This document shows, one piece after another, positions 19,351-21,003 of a stretch of DNA of 21,003 nt. Location of the stretch: contig PLYD01000100.1 of assembly GCA_003151665.1 (NCBI GenBank), forward strand, positions 1 to 21,003, given 5' to 3'. Each line of letters begins with the position of its first letter. The stretch's first letter is position 1. Source of the stretch: Candidatus Dormiibacterota bacterium. GTDB lineage: Bacteria > Chloroflexota > Dormibacteria > Dormibacterales > Dormibacteraceae. The position numbers and the translations under genes were made by a program. The notes below the pieces were generated by a model. The model saw only the letters and a program-made list of their open reading frames with translations, did not search any database and was not told where the DNA came from.

Positions 19351-21003
19351 GTGCTCTATCCCGCTGATCGAGTGTCGACGATCGTGCTTCGGGATGGTTC
19401 CACGGTCTCAGTGCGCCCGATCAAGCCAGAGGACGAGACGGGCCTGGCGCACTTCTTCTCCGCCTTGTCCATGGAGTCTCGCATTCTGCGTTTCTTTGCC
19501 CCCATCGCCAACGCTGACTCCTCGGCCAAAAGAATGGTCCACGTCGACTACAAGTCACAGTACGGCCTGCTGGCGGTGGCCGGCCTACCGGAACAAATCG
19601 TGGCGCACGCGATGTACATCGAGATTGAGCCGCGCAAAGCCGAGCTGGCCCTGGCGGTGGCCGACTCTTACCAGGGCCGCGGTCTGGGCACGATTCTGCT
19701 CGGCCAGCTAGCCGAGATTGCCTCGGCGGCTGGGATCGATGTGTTCGAGGCCATCGTCATGCCGGACAACCACACGATGCTCAGCATGTTGCGAGAGAGC
19801 GGCTTCCCGGTTCATGGCCGCTCTGAACCGGGTGAGGTGCACGCGGAATTGCCAACGGCGCTGACTCCCGAGGGTTTACATCATTTCGAGGACCGCGATC
19901 GCATTGCGGCCGTCGCGGCCGTTGGCCACATGCTCGCCCCTCGCTCGGTGGCGGTCGTCGGAGCATCGCGCCACCGTGGCGGAATCGGCGCCGAGCTTCT
20001 GCACAACGTGGTGACGAACGGCTTCAAAGGATCTGTTTACCCGGTCAACCCGGCCGCGACGACGATCGAGGAACTGCCTGCGTTCGCGTCGGTCCTCGAC
20101 ATTCCTGGTGAGGTCGAGATGGCCGTGATCACGGTGCCGGCCGCGGCCGTCCTGGAAGCTGCACGCCAGTGCGCAACCAAGGGCGTGCGTGGGCTGGTTG
20201 TGATCTCGGCGGGATTCGGCGAAGCCGGATCTGCAGGAGCCGAACTTCAGCGGCAGCTCCTCGATGTGTGCCACCAGGGCGGAATGCGACTCGTGGGCCC
20301 CAACTGCATGGGCGTTATCAACACCGCGCCCGAAGTAAGTCTTGATGCCACGTTCGCCCCGGATAAGCCGGTGAAAGGGCGAATCGGCTTTCTGTCGCAG
20401 AGCGGCGGTCTCGGCATCGCGGTGATGGCCCGTGCGCAAGCCCTCGGATCGGGCATCTCGTCGTTCGTTTCCGTCGGCAACAAGGCAGACCTCTCCGGCA
20501 ACGACTTCATCCAGTACTGGGAAGCCGATGGTGAAACCGACCTGATCATGCTTTATCTGGAGTCGTTCGGAAACCCGCGCAAGTTCGCGCGCATCGCTCG
20601 GCGTGTCAGCCGGTCTAAGCCGATTCTGGCCGTGAAAGGCGGGCGCTCTCCGGCCGGGAATCGGGCCACTTCGTCGCATACGGGTGCATTGCTTTCAGCG
20701 TCGGATATCACGGTCGACGCACTGTTCAAGCAGGCGGGCGTCATTCGCACTGACACGCTCGCTGAGCTCTTCGATGTCGCCTTACTGCTCGGCAGCCAGC
20801 CGCTGCCCGCGGGCAACCGGGTAGCCATCCTCACGAACGCCGGCGGGCCGGCCATTCTCTGCGCAGATGCGTGCGAGGCCAACGGCCTCATCGTCCCTCG
20901 ACTGCCAGACAGCGTGCGTGAAGAGCTCGCCGCATTTCTACCCGCGGCCGGTTCGACCGGCAACCCTGTCGATATGTTGGCCGCGGCGACGGGCGAGGAC
21001 TAC
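19351..21003 (+). CDS. GNAT acetyltransferase fused to ADP-forming acyl-CoA synthetase, 3' end outside window
   Basis: 551 codons are visible and the frame is still open at the edge. Residues about 18-165 are a GNAT acetyltransferase with the acetyl-CoA loop YQGRGLGT (107-114). Residues about 190-290 are a CoA-binding Rossmann domain (SVAVVGAS, 199-206; VYPVNP). Residues about 315-460 are the succinyl-CoA-ligase-like domain, with GFLSQSGGLGIAV and SSHTGA. H443 there matches the phosphohistidine of ADP-forming acetyl-CoA synthetases. The ATP-grasp domain should follow outside the window. The order with GNAT first is that of actinobacterial PatA-type protein acetyltransferases and opposite to enterobacterial Pat. 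It may acetylate acyl-CoA synthetases or make acetyl-CoA. GTG 19351 has GAGG 7 bases upstream. Confidence 0.88.
   Translation, partial: MLYPADRVSTIVLRDGSTVSVRPIKPEDETGLAHFFSALSMESRILRFFAPIANADSSAKRMVHVDYKSQYGLLAVAGLPEQIVAHAMYIEIEPRKAELALAVADSYQGRGLGTILLGQLAEIASAAGIDVFEAIVMPDNHTMLSMLRESGFPVHGRSEPGEVHAELPTALTPEGLHHFEDRDRIAAVAAVGHMLAPRSVAVVGASRHRGGIGAELLHNVVTNGFKGSVYPVNPAATTIEELPAFASVLDIPGEVEMAVITVPAAAVLEAARQCATKGVRGLVVISAGFGEAGSAGAELQRQLLDVCHQGGMRLVGPNCMGVINTAPEVSLDATFAPDKPVKGRIGFLSQSGGLGIAVMARAQALGSGISSFVSVGNKADLSGNDFIQYWEADGETDLIMLYLESFGNPRKFARIARRVSRSKPILAVKGGRSPAGNRATSSHTGALLSASDITVDALFKQAGVIRTDTLAELFDVALLLGSQPLPAGNRVAILTNAGGPAILCADACEANGLIVPRLPDSVREELAAFLPAAGSTGNPVDMLAAATGEDY

Noticed and set aside
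1..21003. CRISPR array, insertion sequence or defence island
   Set aside because: I saw no regularly spaced repeats, no transposase with terminal inverted repeats and no recognisable defence genes. The only mobile trace is the recombinase tail at tRNA-Ser.

Overview
The window is GC-rich, about two-thirds G+C by eye, and gene-dense, with many GTG starts and genes on both strands. Several genes carry a TAnnnT box 6-9 bases before the start codon and no Shine-Dalgarno, which suggests leaderless mRNAs. Three tRNA genes encode their own CCA. The gene mix (uronate oxidation, lactate permease, Tat-exported DUF1800/DUF1501, an N-terminal-GNAT acyl-CoA synthetase, TetR/SDR pair) fits a soil-type high-GC lineage such as Actinomycetota, Chloroflexota or Dormibacterota. 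I cannot place it more closely from sequence alone.

Layout. 1-2113 (minus): end of a membrane protein, an IscA/ErpA-type Fe-S carrier, and a cNMP-binding domain fused to a TadZ/CpaE-like ATPase. 2220-2440 (plus): tRNA-Asp and tRNA-Ser. 2445-3115 (minus): the C-terminal remnant of a large serine recombinase lying against tRNA-Ser, probably the scar of an integrated element. 3122-4762 (minus): an L-lactate permease. 5108-9484 (plus): a compact run of DUF1800, DUF1501, a small anchored peptide, ApbE and a bis-heme ferric-reductase-like membrane protein. 9481-10690: two decaying genes, a multiply frameshifted small gene and an ABC/FtsX fusion with an internal deletion. 10800-12858: convergent glucarate dehydratase and uronate dehydrogenase, two steps of oxidative uronate breakdown. 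12992-13282: tail of a sedolisin (S53) protease.

13336-14350: a winged-helix regulator and a divergent 112-residue protein that share a related helical domain; this is the most interesting unassigned pair in the window. 14358-16210 (minus): an M20 dipeptidase coupled to a DinB-family protein, preceded by tRNA-Thr. 16415-18065: a TetR regulator divergent from an NAD-dependent epimerase-like gene, with two near-identical 17-bp operators between them. 18161-19062: a PNPOx-fold flavin protein convergent with a universal stress protein. 19351 to the end: an N-terminal GNAT domain fused to an ADP-forming acyl-CoA synthetase, cut off by the window edge.

Functional themes. The clearest pathway is uronate -> aldarolactone -> (lactonase not in window) -> glucarate -> 5-keto-4-deoxyglucarate. 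The 5108-9484 run looks like an envelope redox module: a flavin transferase, a two-heme membrane protein and two Tat substrates of unknown function. No obvious FMN-acceptor protein is present. Old insertion and decay is visible at the tRNA-Ser, 9.5-10.7 kb and 13.0-13.3 kb sites.
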